From an uncultured Saprospiraceae bacterium (GTDB taxonomy: Bacteria; Bacteroidota; Bacteroidia; Chitinophagales; Saprospiraceae), in NCBI GenBank assembly GCA_937926205.1, contig CALEYL010000007.1, positions 1-52,662 of the forward strand: DNA of 52,662 bases. Direction: 5' to 3'. The notes beneath the pieces are model-generated. The model did no database searches and had not been told where the DNA came from. It was given only the letters and a program-made list of their open reading frames with translations. Of this stretch, positions 9,651-17,353 are shown one piece after another. Both the position numbers and the translations under genes were made by a program. Each line of letters opens with the position of its first letter. Position 1 is the stretch's first letter.

Positions 9651-9681
9651 CAAAAATACGATAATTCACCCACATTAGCAA
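9651..9681 (-). promoter_or_regulatory. Bacteroidota-type promoter of the HNH pair
   Basis: On the minus strand, TATTTTTG (9651-9658) matches the -7 pattern TAnnTTTG. A TTG (9679-9681) lies 20 bp upstream, the spacing expected of the -33 box. Transcription would begin about 10-15 nt before the ATG at 9633. Confidence 0.6.
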
Positions 9682-9742
9682 TCCGTTATTCTGTGAAACC
9701 TCTAACCATTCATCCTATCGAAAAATCGAAAGGAGAATGTGC

Positions 9743-11635
9743 TCAATACGCCCGTTCATTCCGTTTCTCCATATAATTCATAAAAGCCCGGTTGACTACC
9801 CGGTTGCCGCCAGGCGTGGGGTAGTTGCCTGAAAAGTACCAGTCGCCATTGTTCTTTGGGCAGGCTTTTTGCAGGCCTTCGATGGTTTGAAAAATGACCT
9901 CTACTTTGGGTTTGATGCCGGGAGGGGTGACGATTTCGGCAATTTTTTTGGACACCAATTCGTAGTCAAACTGGTCGTAGAGGAACTTCACTTCGTTCAC
10001 TATCTTATCTTTTGGCAGGTCTTCCTGCGCTTTGCAGCGTTCGTAAACTTCCCACATGAGGTTTTCCTGATCTGATTCTTTCAGCAGGGCCACCAGCGCC
10101 TGAAAAGCGACAAAATCCTTCATTTTAGACATGTCGATGCCGTAGCAGTCGGGGTAGCGGATTTGAGGCGCCGAGGAAACGACGATGATTTTTTTAGGCC
10201 GAAGCCTCGACAGTATTTGAATGATGCTGTCGCGCAGGGTGGTGCCGCGTACAATGGAGTCGTCGAGCAAAACCAGGGTATCTTTTTCGTTTTCGACGAT
10301 GCCGTAGGTGACATCGTATACGTGCGAGACCATTTCGCCCCGATTGGCGTCGGCGGTGATGAAGGTGCGCAGTTTTTCGTCTTTCACCACCAGTTTTTCC
10401 ACCCTCGGACTCAGGGCCAGAATTTTTTCCAGTTTTTCCGGCTTTAAGTCGGCGCCCATTTTCAGGATTTTTTCCTGCTTGAGGGCGTTTAATTCTTTTT
10501 GCATGCCTTCCATCAGCCCGAAGAATGCGGATTCCGCAGTATTGGGCACAAAAGAAAAAACGGTGTGTTTAAAATCGTGATTGGCTGCTTCCAGCACTTT
10601 TTTTGCTAGCTGTTCACCCAACTTTTTGCGCTCCCTATAGATGTCGTGGTCGTTGCCCCTGGAAAAATAAATGCGTTCGAAGGAACAGGCTGCACGCGGC
10701 ATCGGATCGGTGAAAGGCTTTTCGGAAATGGCCCCATTCTTTTTGATGATCAGCGCATGGCCGGGTTTCACCTCGCGAATCTTGCTGATGTGGGCATTGA
10801 AGGAGGTTTGCAAAGCCGGTCGTTCGGAAGCTACTGCAATGATTTCGTCGTCCTGATAGTAGAAGGCCGGCCGGATGCCGGAAGGGTCGCGCATCACAAA
10901 AGCGTCGCCGTGGCCAATCATACCCGCCATCACGTAGCCGCCGTCAAATTTCCGGCTGGCGCGTTTCAACAGGCGCTGTACATCGAGATTGTCGTAAATC
11001 AGGTCGTTGATCTGGATGTTATTGTACCCATCGGGTTTGAACCAGGTGTGCAGGCGCTGTACTTCATCGTCGAGGAAGTGCCCGATTTTTTCCAGTACCG
11101 TCACCGTATCCGATTTTTCTTTGGGATACTGACCCAATTCCACCAGCTCTTCAAAAAGTTCGTCAACATTGGTGAGGTTGAAATTACCCGCCAGGATAAG
11201 GTTGCGGGAGATCCAGTTGTTTTGCCGCAGAAAAGGGTGGCAGGTTTCAATGGTATTGTCGCCGTGGGTGCCATAGCGCAAGTGCCCCAGCAGCACTTCG
11301 CCCACATAGGGTTTGTTTTGTTTAAGCCAGGCTGCATCTTCCAGCTGCTCCGGAGGCAATTCGTTGAAGTGCCAGTAAACCTGGTCGAAGAGATCTGCTA
11401 AGTAGTTGGAGGCATTGCTGCGTTTTCTGCTGATGTATTTGGTGCCGGGCGCCGGGTCGAGTTTGATGGTGGCAAGGCCTGCGCCATCCTGGCCGCGGTT
11501 GCGCATTTTTTGCATCAACAGGCGGAGTTTGCTCAGGCCATAGAGGGCAGAACCATATTTTTCCTGATAAAAATCGAGGGGTTTCAGCAGGCGGACTAAT
11601 GCAATGCCGCATTCATGCTTGATGGTATCGCTCAT
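9743..11635 (-). CDS. purF: Amidophosphoribosyltransferase, long Bacteroidota form
   Basis: A glutamine phosphoribosylpyrophosphate amidotransferase of 630 residues, which catalyses the first committed step of de novo purine synthesis. The N-terminal class II amidotransferase domain begins with C9 in E-C-G-I-A-L. The eight residues before it look like a propeptide removed to expose the catalytic cysteine. R-x-R-G-Q-D-G-A-G and G-H-L-R-Y-G-T-H-G are conserved. The C-terminal phosphoribosyltransferase domain carries the PRPP loop L-L-D-D-S-I-V-R-G-T-T-L. It is longer than the roughly 500-residue E. coli enzyme and matches a longer paralogue common in Bacteroidota, so it may not be the only PurF. 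I start at MSDTIKHEC (ATG 11633-11635), not the ATG 33 bp upstream. It is divergent from hutH. Confidence 0.85.
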   Translation of the reverse strand: MSDTIKHECGIALVRLLKPLDFYQEKYGSALYGLSKLRLLMQKMRNRGQDGAGLATIKLDPAPGTKYISRKRSNASNYLADLFDQVYWHFNELPPEQLEDAAWLKQNKPYVGEVLLGHLRYGTHGDNTIETCHPFLRQNNWISRNLILAGNFNLTNVDELFEELVELGQYPKEKSDTVTVLEKIGHFLDDEVQRLHTWFKPDGYNNIQINDLIYDNLDVQRLLKRASRKFDGGYVMAGMIGHGDAFVMRDPSGIRPAFYYQDDEIIAVASERPALQTSFNAHISKIREVKPGHALIIKKNGAISEKPFTDPMPRAACSFERIYFSRGNDHDIYRERKKLGEQLAKKVLEAANHDFKHTVFSFVPNTAESAFFGLMEGMQKELNALKQEKILKMGADLKPEKLEKILALSPRVEKLVVKDEKLRTFITADANRGEMVSHVYDVTYGIVENEKDTLVLLDDSIVRGTTLRDSIIQILSRLRPKKIIVVSSAPQIRYPDCYGIDMSKMKDFVAFQALVALLKESDQENLMWEVYERCKAQEDLPKDKIVNEVKFLYDQFDYELVSKKIAEIVTPPGIKPKVEVIFQTIEGLQKACPKNNGDWYFSGNYPTPGGNRVVNRAFMNYMEKRNERAY

Positions 11636-11657
11636 GTATGTTTTTGAAATGAAGTTG

Positions 11658-11665
11658 CAAAGGTA
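11658..11665 (-). promoter_or_regulatory. -7 box candidate for purF
   Basis: TACCTTTG on the minus strand matches TAnnTTTG, 23 bp before the chosen purF ATG. A TTTG at 11682-11685 is only 16 bp further upstream, closer than the usual -33 spacing, so only the -7 box is claimed. Its position would exclude the upstream ATG as start. Confidence 0.5.
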
Positions 11666-11773
11666 CATTAATACACCTACTCAAACGGTGCGAATGCCTG
11701 CATAGTTTTGACTTTTTCTAAGAAAACCACAATAGCAAAGCCTGAACTTATTACAGCGATGTTTCTAAGTTTC

Positions 11774-11781
11774 TATCTTTG
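11774..11781 (+). promoter_or_regulatory. -7 box candidate for hutH
   Basis: TATCTTTG fits TAnnTTTG exactly and lies 26 bp before the hutH ATG. That would give a leader of about 20 nt. No clear -33 TTG was found at 19-21 bp. Confidence 0.55.
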
Positions 11782-11807
11782 CGCTCCCTATCCAAATAGA
11801 CGGAGAA

Positions 11808-13313
11808 ATGAACAAAAAACATTGGATCAGCCCGGATCATCTGGGTATCGAAGCCTTGATGGCCTGTATAACCAGTGATGCCACCTTGCATCTTTCGCCT
11901 GAAAGCATCCGGCGCATCCGGGAGTGCAGGGCTTTTCTGGAAACCCGCCTTGCTGAACCAGGAAAAGCATATTACGGCATCAATACCGGCTTTGGCGCTT
12001 TGCACAACATCCACATTTCACCAGAAGAAATTGAAACCCTGCAACACAACCTGGTGCGCTCGCATGCCTGTGGCGCCGGAGAGGAAGCGCCGGCTGAAGT
12101 GGTACGCATCATGCTGTTCCTGAAAGTGCAAAGCCTGTCTTATGGCTATTCCGGGATACGGGAGGAACTTGTTCAAAAACTGCTGGAACTGTACAATCAT
12201 GGCATTACACCGGTGGTGTATCAGCTGGGGTCGCTGGGCGCATCGGGTGATCTTGCGCCATTGGCCCACCTCAGTTTGCCGCTGATCGGCGATGGCGAAG
12301 TCTATTATCAAAACGAAAAAATGAAAGCCGCTGAGGCTTTAAAACGTGCAGGCATCTCGCCCATTACCCTGAAAGCCAAAGAAGGGCTGGCCTTGCTGAA
12401 TGGCACCCAGTTTTCAGCGTCGTATGCTGCCTGGTGTGTGCATCAGGCCCGGCGTTTGTACCATATCGCCAACCTGTGTGCCGCCTTGTCTTTGGACGCA
12501 TTCGACTGCCATCTGGCGCCTTTTGACGAACGCCTCCACCGCATCCGCCCCCATGCCGGGCAGCAGGAAACCGCTGCAAAGGTCTTACAGCTACTGGAAG
12601 GAAGTGAAATTTCGGAGCAGGGCAAAGTACACGTTCAGGATCCTTATGCTTTCCGTTGTGTGCCTCAGGTGCACGGCGCCAGTCGGGACGCAATCAATTA
12701 CGCCAGCTCCGTTACGCTCACAGAAATTAATGCCGTCACCGACAACCCGAACATCTTCCCGGAAGAAGGCGACATTCTTTCCGGGGGAAATTTTCACGCG
12801 CAACCTTTAGCGCTTGCGCTGGACTTTTTAGCCATCGCGCTGTCTGAGCTGGGAAGCATTTCGGAAAGGAGAACCTACCAGCTGATTTCCGGAAACCGGG
12901 GCTTGCCTGCTTTTCTGATTGCAGATCCCGGCCTGCATTCCGGCCTGATGATTCCCCAATACACGGCCGCTTCCATTGCGAGTCAGAACAAACAGCTTTG
13001 CACCCCCGCTTCGGTGGATTCCATTGTTTCCTCCAATGGCCAGGAAGACCACGTCAGCATGGCGGCCAATGCGGCAACCAAAGCCTGGCGGGTCGTAAAA
13101 AACGTAGAAATGCTTCTGGCCATCGAATGGATGACAGCTGCACAGGCGCTGGAATTCAGAAGACCTTTAAAAACATCCCCTTCACTGGAAAAGCTCGTTG
13201 CCCAATACCGCAAAGTGGTGCCAAAATTAGAGGCTGACCGGATACTTCAGGAAGATATGGCCAAAACGCTTACTTTTTTGCAGGAACAGATGCTATTTTC
13301 TGGGGTTGTGTAA
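11808..13313 (+). CDS. hutH: Histidine ammonia-lyase
   Basis: This 501-residue enzyme deaminates histidine to urocanate. The Ala-Ser-Gly triad that cyclises into the MIO electrophile is A145-S146-G147 in G-A-S-G-D-L-A-P-L. Y-G-I-N-T-G-F-G and the D-N-P-N-I motif of the family are present. N-L-V-R-S-H-A fits the histidine rather than the tyrosine enzymes at the substrate-selectivity site. The length is normal. The other histidine-utilisation genes (urocanase, imidazolonepropionase, formimidoyl hydrolase) are not in this window. The gene stands alone with its own -7 box, divergent from purF. Confidence 0.93.
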   Translation: MNKKHWISPDHLGIEALMACITSDATLHLSPESIRRIRECRAFLETRLAEPGKAYYGINTGFGALHNIHISPEEIETLQHNLVRSHACGAGEEAPAEVVRIMLFLKVQSLSYGYSGIREELVQKLLELYNHGITPVVYQLGSLGASGDLAPLAHLSLPLIGDGEVYYQNEKMKAAEALKRAGISPITLKAKEGLALLNGTQFSASYAAWCVHQARRLYHIANLCAALSLDAFDCHLAPFDERLHRIRPHAGQQETAAKVLQLLEGSEISEQGKVHVQDPYAFRCVPQVHGASRDAINYASSVTLTEINAVTDNPNIFPEEGDILSGGNFHAQPLALALDFLAIALSELGSISERRTYQLISGNRGLPAFLIADPGLHSGLMIPQYTAASIASQNKQLCTPASVDSIVSSNGQEDHVSMAANAATKAWRVVKNVEMLLAIEWMTAAQALEFRRPLKTSPSLEKLVAQYRKVVPKLEADRILQEDMAKTLTFLQEQMLFSGVV

Positions 13314-13407
13314 AGAGCGTTGAATTGGTTGAATTGATTGAAATCGTACATCCGTATAATGATCGTTATCGGTGTTTAACGAATTCAACAAAACTTGTCC
13401 AGCCCAG

Positions 13408-13435
13408 TGGGGGTTGACTCTTTGCACAACCCCCA
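13408..13435. terminator. Hairpin after hutH, possible bidirectional terminator
   Basis: TGGGGGTTG and CAACCCCCA form a 9-bp perfect stem with a 10-nt loop between two convergent genes. Only ATTT follows, so the T-tract is weak. Confidence 0.4.
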
Positions 13436-13438
13436 TTT

Positions 13439-13600
13439 AGAGCTTGTTCAGGATTTTCTGATTGAGCGAGGGTGAGGAAATTTTATTTTAGACGAGGCGG
13501 ATTTTGCAGACATAGCCGGCAGCTATGGCGAAAAAATTCAACGATGAATAAAATAAAATTTGCCACTCACAGCCAATTGAGAAATTCCCGAACAAGCTCT
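13439..13600. mobile_element. MITE-like imperfect inverted-repeat element
   Basis: The 162-bp stretch starts with AGAGCTTGTTC (13439-13449) and ends with GAACAAGCTCT (13590-13600), an 11-bp perfect terminal inverted repeat. Homology between the arms continues inward with mismatches: AAATTTTATTTTA on the left is mirrored by TAAAATAAAATTT on the right. A small central hairpin, CATAGC/GCTATG, lies near 13515. There is no ORF. Size, termini and AT-rich arms fit a non-autonomous transposable element, but no clear target duplication is visible. Confidence 0.5.
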
Positions 13601-13605
13601 TAGTC

Positions 13606-13673
13606 AGTGTCTGAGTTTTACCTACCTGCGGCAGACCCGCCTACCGGAGGGCAGGCATGTAAAGACAGACACT
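13606..13673. repeat. CTGCC-type GC-rich intergenic repeat
   Basis: AGTGTCTG (13606-13613) and CAGACACT (13666-13673) frame a GC-rich core with CCGCCTACCGG at 13637-13647. The same 11-mer with similar flanks is at 42416-42426. The right arm overlaps the stop codon of the downstream lipoprotein gene. Confidence 0.5.
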
Positions 13674-14163
13674 AATTGCCCTGTTGCTGCGGCAAAGCCT
13701 TCTCAAAAAGATCCTTGAAAAATTTGGCGCCCATTTCCGTCATGCTGTTCGCTGCGAACGGGGTTTTGCCCTCGTCTTTATACCAAATGTAGTAGTAGCA
13801 GCCTTGTCCAAGAAAAAAATCGCCTATCAGCGCATTGCGACCTCCTACCTGAAAGAAAATTCTGCCTTCCGGTTTACACGCATTGCTGATGACCGGCACA
13901 TCTGCCGCTACATGCTGAATGGTGGCCTTGATCGCATTCGGTTCGTTTTGGCTTACCGCAATATTCAGATTATAAAATACAAAATCAATGTAATCGCATT
14001 TGCTCCACAACATTTCCAGCGTATCCAGCGCGATGCTCGGATAAGTGACTGAAGCGGTAGTGGGCGTTGTGGCAGCAGTTTCCTGGTTGTCCCCTTTCGG
14101 AGATGGTTGACAGCCCCAGAACATCATGCCTGCTAGAGCAAATACGCAATAGATACGAATCAC
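13672..14163 (-). CDS. Predicted lipoprotein, unknown function
   Basis: A 163-residue protein with an N-terminal signal ending in the lipobox-like F-W-G-C at residues 15-18, then a T/A-rich linker to about residue 40. The globular part has four cysteines, including S-N-A-C-K and G-Q-G-C-Y-Y-Y. I do not recognise the family. It is probably anchored in the outer membrane, facing the periplasm. It is followed on the same strand, further upstream, by the PorT-like barrel gene, so the pair may share expression. A -7 box candidate of its own lies at 14200-14207. Confidence 0.65.
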   Translation of the reverse strand: MIRIYCVFALAGMMFWGCQPSPKGDNQETAATTPTTASVTYPSIALDTLEMLWSKCDYIDFVFYNLNIAVSQNEPNAIKATIQHVAADVPVISNACKPEGRIFFQVGGRNALIGDFFLGQGCYYYIWYKDEGKTPFAANSMTEMGAKFFKDLFEKALPQQQGN

Positions 14164-14193
14164 GGTGGTACTATTTTATGATGAAAGAATAAT

Positions 14194-14790
14194 CTAAAAC
14201 AAATATACACCCCGGATGCTAACCTGGCGCGCAATAATTCTGCCATCGCCACTGTCGGCCTGAAGGCTGTTAAGGCCCTTTGCCCAGCGGACATCCATCC
14301 CGAATTTTTCGGAAAAGAAAAAGTTGACGCCCACAATGATGGAGAAAATATCAGGGTTGTAATTCTGGTTGTCGGTGATGTCCTGCCCAACCACATCAAT
14401 CACTTTATAATTGATGAGCCGGCCATATGAACCACCTGTGTAGACTTTAAATTTCCAGTCTGTAAAACTGATTAAAACCGGCGCTTCCACAAAATTCAGG
14501 CGAATGTTGTCGTAGATGGAAAAGGGATCATCGTTGCGGGAGCGATCGCTTCCCGATTGGGAATACAATAGCTCAAGCGACAATTGCCACCTGTCGGACA
14601 ATACGGCAGCCGCGCGAAGTCCGCCGCTCAGTCCAATCTGGTGATAGCCTGCAAGCCGGTCGCCATCGAGTTGCGACATGTTGATCCCGGCGGTAATCCC
14701 TCCCAGAAAACGCTGGGCGTAAGTGGAAGGCAAAGCCAGTGCGAGCATGGCAAAAAGCAACATCAGTATCCGGAAATTTGTTATCCTCAT
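14194..14790 (-). CDS. PorT-family outer-membrane beta-barrel protein
   Basis: A 198-residue outer-membrane protein. A signal peptide covers about residues 1-25 (cleavage near T-Y-A-Q). Alternating hydrophobic strands follow, with the PorT/OmpA-like opening G-G-I-T-A-G-I-N-M-S-Q-L and a late F-S-I-I-V-G-V-N-F-F-F. It ends in an aromatic residue (G-V-Y-L-F), typical of barrels assembled by BamA. The role is unknown; related proteins in Bacteroidota are generic eight-stranded barrels. The lipoprotein gene starts 30 bp after its stop on the same strand. Confidence 0.75.
   Translation of the reverse strand: MRITNFRILMLLFAMLALALPSTYAQRFLGGITAGINMSQLDGDRLAGYHQIGLSGGLRAAAVLSDRWQLSLELLYSQSGSDRSRNDDPFSIYDNIRLNFVEAPVLISFTDWKFKVYTGGSYGRLINYKVIDVVGQDITDNQNYNPDIFSIIVGVNFFFSEKFGMDVRWAKGLNSLQADSGDGRIIARQVSIRGVYLF
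14200..14207 (-). promoter_or_regulatory. -7 box candidate for the 13.7-kb lipoprotein
   Basis: TATATTTG on the minus strand matches TAnnTTTG, 36 bp before the ATG at 14163. It sits inside the last codons of the barrel gene. The nearest upstream TTG is 24 bp away, slightly too far. Confidence 0.4.
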
Positions 14791-14946
14791 GAGCGTAGTT
14801 TATGTTGATGTACAATTTGGGGCAAAGTTTGGTTCGGGATACCCGAATCGGTTTTGCAAAAATAAGATTATACCCTGACTTCTGCGTATCAGGACTCTCT
14901 GAATGCACCGGAAAGGAAAACATGTACGGGAATGCAACAGTTATTT

Positions 14947-14954
14947 TATCTTTG
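14947..14954 (+). promoter_or_regulatory. -7 box candidate directly before a start codon
   Basis: TATCTTTG matches TAnnTTTG exactly. The ATG at 14960 follows after 5 nt, so transcription would begin at or next to the start codon and the message may be leaderless. Confidence 0.45.
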
Positions 14955-14959
14955 TCGTC

Positions 14960-15253
14960 ATGGGAATGGTCAAATATACTAACGGAAATCTTAAAAAAAT
15001 GGAAGCTCTTTTGGAAGAGTTGGGTTACACCGTTCGTTACGAAAGAGGAAACTTCCAGTCTGGTTATTGCATTGTTCAGGATCGGAAAATTGCGGTCGTC
15101 AACAAATTTTACGACACAGAGGGGCGCATCAATTGTTTGATGGAAATTACATCCGGACTCGACGTTGAACAAGCGGTACTCAGTGAAAAGTCGCAAAAAC
15201 TCTATCGCCTGATCAGCAGTCCGGGAGGAGAAGAAACGGAGGAAGAAATTTAA
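14960..15253 (+). CDS. Small conserved protein of unknown function
   Basis: A 97-residue soluble protein read from the ATG at 14960 (MGMVKYTNG); a second ATG two codons on is equally good. An earlier in-frame ATG at 14903 precedes the promoter box and gives an unlikely N-terminus. The core is a helix (L-K-K-M-E-A-L-L-E-E-L-G-Y) followed by several short beta strands (V-R-Y-E-R-G-N-F, C-I-V-Q-D, I-A-V-V-N-K-F). I do not recognise a named family. The MBL-fold gene continues in the same frame straight after its stop, so the two are probably one unit. Confidence 0.65.
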   Translation: MGMVKYTNGNLKKMEALLEELGYTVRYERGNFQSGYCIVQDRKIAVVNKFYDTEGRINCLMEITSGLDVEQAVLSEKSQKLYRLISSPGGEETEEEI

Positions 15254-15304
15254 AAAGAACAACCGATACAAATCATAGCCGTTATCGAAGCCAGCATTAC
15301 TTTT

Positions 15305-16063
15305 TTGGGAACGGGGACCTCACAGGGTGTGCCCGTCATCGGATGTGATTGCACTGTGTGCCGTTCGGACGATCTGCGTAATCACCGTTTGCGCACTTCA
15401 GCGCTCATTCAGGCAGGAGAAAAGAACATTGCTATTGACTGTGGCCCTGATTTCCGGCAACAGATGTTGCGCAACGGCGTCCGGAGTCTCGAAGCCATCC
15501 TGCTGACCCACGAACACAACGATCACGTAATCGGCCTCGACGATGTACGTCCTTTTAACTTCCAGTCGCAACAGGACATGCCCATTTACGCTACCCCTGC
15601 TGTCGCGTCCGAAGTGCGGCAACGCTTTGCCTATGCTTTTTCAGAAAACAAGTATCCAGGCGCTCCTTCAATGCGGTTTGAGTACATCGATAAAGACCAT
15701 CCTTTCAAAGTAGCCGGCGTCCCGGTCATTCCGATTGAAGTGATGCATGGCAACTTGCCCGTGCTGGGGTTTCGCATTGGCGACTTTGTTTACCTGACGG
15801 ATATCAAAACCATCAGCGACCGGGAGCTCGAAAAAGTTCGTGGTGCTAAGGTGCTGGCAATCGGGGTATTGCACCACACGTCCCACTATTCACACCTTTC
15901 TGTGGAAGAGGCCATCCGGTTGGCAGAAAGCATCCGGCCTGAGCAAACCTGGTTTATCCACATCAGCCACAACATGGGGCTTTATGAGGCAGTTTCTGCT
16001 GAACTTCCCGAAGGAATTGGCCTGGCATATGATGGATTGAAAGTTAAAATTGAAGGGGTATAA
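15305..16063 (+). CDS. MBL-fold metallo-hydrolase, PhnP-like
   Basis: A metallo-beta-lactamase-fold hydrolase. The dinuclear metal site is H-E-H-N-D-H in L-T-H-E-H-N-D-H-V-I-G-L-D-D, with a later H-G-N and H-I-S-H. A PhnP-like extra zinc motif, G-C-D-C-T-V-C, follows the N-terminal G-T-G-T-S-Q-G-V-P. PhnP-type enzymes cleave cyclic phosphodiesters, but the true substrate here is unknown. The start is a problem. The first strand (I-T-F-L-G-T-G) begins at 15296, yet between the preceding in-frame TAA (15251-15253) and the TTG at 15305 there is no ATG, GTG or TTG. Using 15305 removes part of strand 1; an ATT (15296) or ATC (15284) start would keep it. The interval given is the conservative one. 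Confidence 0.85.
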   Translation: MGTGTSQGVPVIGCDCTVCRSDDLRNHRLRTSALIQAGEKNIAIDCGPDFRQQMLRNGVRSLEAILLTHEHNDHVIGLDDVRPFNFQSQQDMPIYATPAVASEVRQRFAYAFSENKYPGAPSMRFEYIDKDHPFKVAGVPVIPIEVMHGNLPVLGFRIGDFVYLTDIKTISDRELEKVRGAKVLAIGVLHHTSHYSHLSVEEAIRLAESIRPEQTWFIHISHNMGLYEAVSAELPEGIGLAYDGLKVKIEGV

Positions 16064-16184
16064 ATGGTATTATTTTGACATTCAGGTATAGGGTACAAAT
16101 TACCCTGATGTAAAAAAGCGTTCAAAAAAGCACCATTGGGGGCTGAAAATCCTTAACTTTCGGAAACAAAACCAATAAAAGCAT

Positions 16185-16877
16185 ATGATGTCCAGATTAG
16201 ATTATGTCACGGTAGCCATTGTTGTTGTTTGCCTGGCTGCTCTTGGGTTTTTGGTATACAAAACGGTAAATCTGATGAATGGAAACTCCGATTCGGATTC
16301 ACAGCCAACAGTTGATACCGCCTATGTAGACCCTTATCCCATCGATACAACGCTGAAAGACACAACCGGCTTTACAGATCCTGCTTTTAGCAGTACAGAC
16401 GAAGATTTGGATGATGCACAGGTTAGTTCCTACAGCGAGGAGGACGATATAAAAAGCAGTAAGACTGCAACTGAAAAAAGTTCTGCTGGAAAAACAACCA
16501 CGAAAACCGCAGCTGAGCCCGAACTAAAAACAACCACTGAGTCTAAAAGCAGCACCGCTACAAAACCTGCGACTACCGCAGAAAAGAAAACGACCACGAC
16601 GACAAAGCCCAAAACCACTACGACCACCAGCACCAGGCCCAAGACCACCGTTGAAAGCTATTCCGTACAGGCTGGTGCTTTCAAATCTAAGGCCAATGCT
16701 GAAACCCTGGTAAAAGAATTAAAGAGGCTGGGCTATCCGAATGCAGAAGTGGTATCGACTGCGGCCCTGGCAAGTGCTGTTGTAGATCGTTTTTCCACTT
16801 ATGAGGAAGCTGCGGCTATGGTTAAAGTGCTGAAAACCAAGCACAATATAGACGCTTTGGTGAAGCACAAGAATTAA
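16185..16877 (+). CDS. Membrane-anchored SPOR-domain protein
   Basis: A 230-residue protein with one N-terminal membrane segment (about 6-27), a long periplasmic linker and a C-terminal SPOR domain (about 155-228, beginning E-S-Y-S-V-Q-A-G-A-F). SPOR domains bind peptidoglycan strands stripped of stem peptides, typically at the division septum. The linker (about 75-150) is a low-complexity run of T and K with some S and P, unlike its neighbours in composition. ATG ATG at 16185 gives two adjacent starts. The gene is monocistronic, convergent with the rhodanese gene and closed by a strong terminator. Confidence 0.8.
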   Translation: MMSRLDYVTVAIVVVCLAALGFLVYKTVNLMNGNSDSDSQPTVDTAYVDPYPIDTTLKDTTGFTDPAFSSTDEDLDDAQVSSYSEEDDIKSSKTATEKSSAGKTTTKTAAEPELKTTTESKSSTATKPATTAEKKTTTTTKPKTTTTTSTRPKTTVESYSVQAGAFKSKANAETLVKELKRLGYPNAEVVSTAALASAVVDRFSTYEEAAAMVKVLKTKHNIDALVKHKN

Positions 16878-16973
16878 GGAAAAACATTACTGCTGTTGCT
16901 GATTGAGTCTTTTGCGCAAGTACTTAATTTGTCATAGCAACACAGATGATAGGATTTCAAGTTTACATAAAAC

Positions 16974-17013
16974 CAAAAAGGGTGCCTCTTTTGAGACACC
17001 CTCTTTTATTTTT
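16974..17013 (+). terminator. Rho-independent terminator after the SPOR gene
   Basis: GGGTGCCTC (16980-16988) pairs with GAGACACCC (16993-17001) with one internal mismatch and a 4-nt loop, followed by CTTTTATTTTTG. The A-rich 5' flank lets it serve the convergent rhodanese gene as well. Confidence 0.75.
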
Positions 17014-17028
17014 GTTCGTGCGTCTTGA

Positions 17029-17340
17029 TTATGGCTTCGTCATGCCAAAAGCGTCCATCCATGCCAACATGCCGCCTTCCAGGTTGCGCACATTTGAAAA
17101 ACCGGCCATTTGCAGCATTTGCTGCGCCATACCACTGCGTTTTCCGGAGCGGCAGTAGACAACGAGTTCCTGATCTTTATCTGCCTCAATTGAATCTGCT
17201 TTTGAAGCAACTTCACCCAGAGGAATCAGGACGCCACCGATGTTGAATTCATCGTGTTCGTAAGGTTCCCTCACATCAACCAGGGCAATTTTTTCACCAT
17301 TACTCAGCCTTGCATGAAGGTCTTTAACATTGATATCCAT
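17029..17340 (-). CDS. Rhodanese-like domain protein
   Basis: A 103-residue single-domain rhodanese (sulfur carrier or transferase). The active-site cysteine is C63 in V-V-Y-C-R-S-G-K-R-S. The V-D-V-R-E-P-Y-E-H lead-in and the L-E-G-G-M-x-A-W end motif are typical. I start at MDINVKDL (ATG 17338-17340) rather than 45 bp upstream, where the frame overlaps the rny stop. It lies 13 bp behind rny on the same strand and is probably co-transcribed. Donor and acceptor are unknown. Confidence 0.85.
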   Translation of the reverse strand: MDINVKDLHARLSNGEKIALVDVREPYEHDEFNIGGVLIPLGEVASKADSIEADKDQELVVYCRSGKRSGMAQQMLQMAGFSNVRNLEGGMLAWMDAFGMTKP

Positions 17341-17353
17341 ATTGAAGTCATTT

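Larger units (their letters stand above)
13314..13671. other. 358-bp intergenic region full of inverted repeats
   Basis: Between convergent hutH and a lipoprotein gene I see three structures in a row and no gene: a G/C hairpin (13408-13435), a 162-bp imperfect palindromic element (13439-13600), and a CTGCC-rich repeat framed by an 8-bp inverted repeat (13606-13673). The first 90 bp contain only short direct repeats of TTGAAT/TTGAAA type. Confidence 0.6.

Noticed and set aside
10646..11401. 251-codon open frame on the plus strand opposite purF
   Set aside because: It lies wholly antisense to well-conserved purF codons and its translation has no recognisable family features.
11808..13313. Tyrosine or phenylalanine ammonia-lyase
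   Set aside because: N-L-V-R-S-H-A at the selectivity site and the overall length fit histidine ammonia-lyase.
14573..15271. 232-codon minus-strand frame
   Set aside because: It overlaps the barrel gene start and is antisense to the 97-residue gene. Phe/Ser-rich composition suggests a shadow frame.
16440..16660. Possible frameshift or assembly artefact in the SPOR gene
   Set aside because: The T/K-rich stretch is in frame and typical of linkers between the membrane anchor and the SPOR domain.
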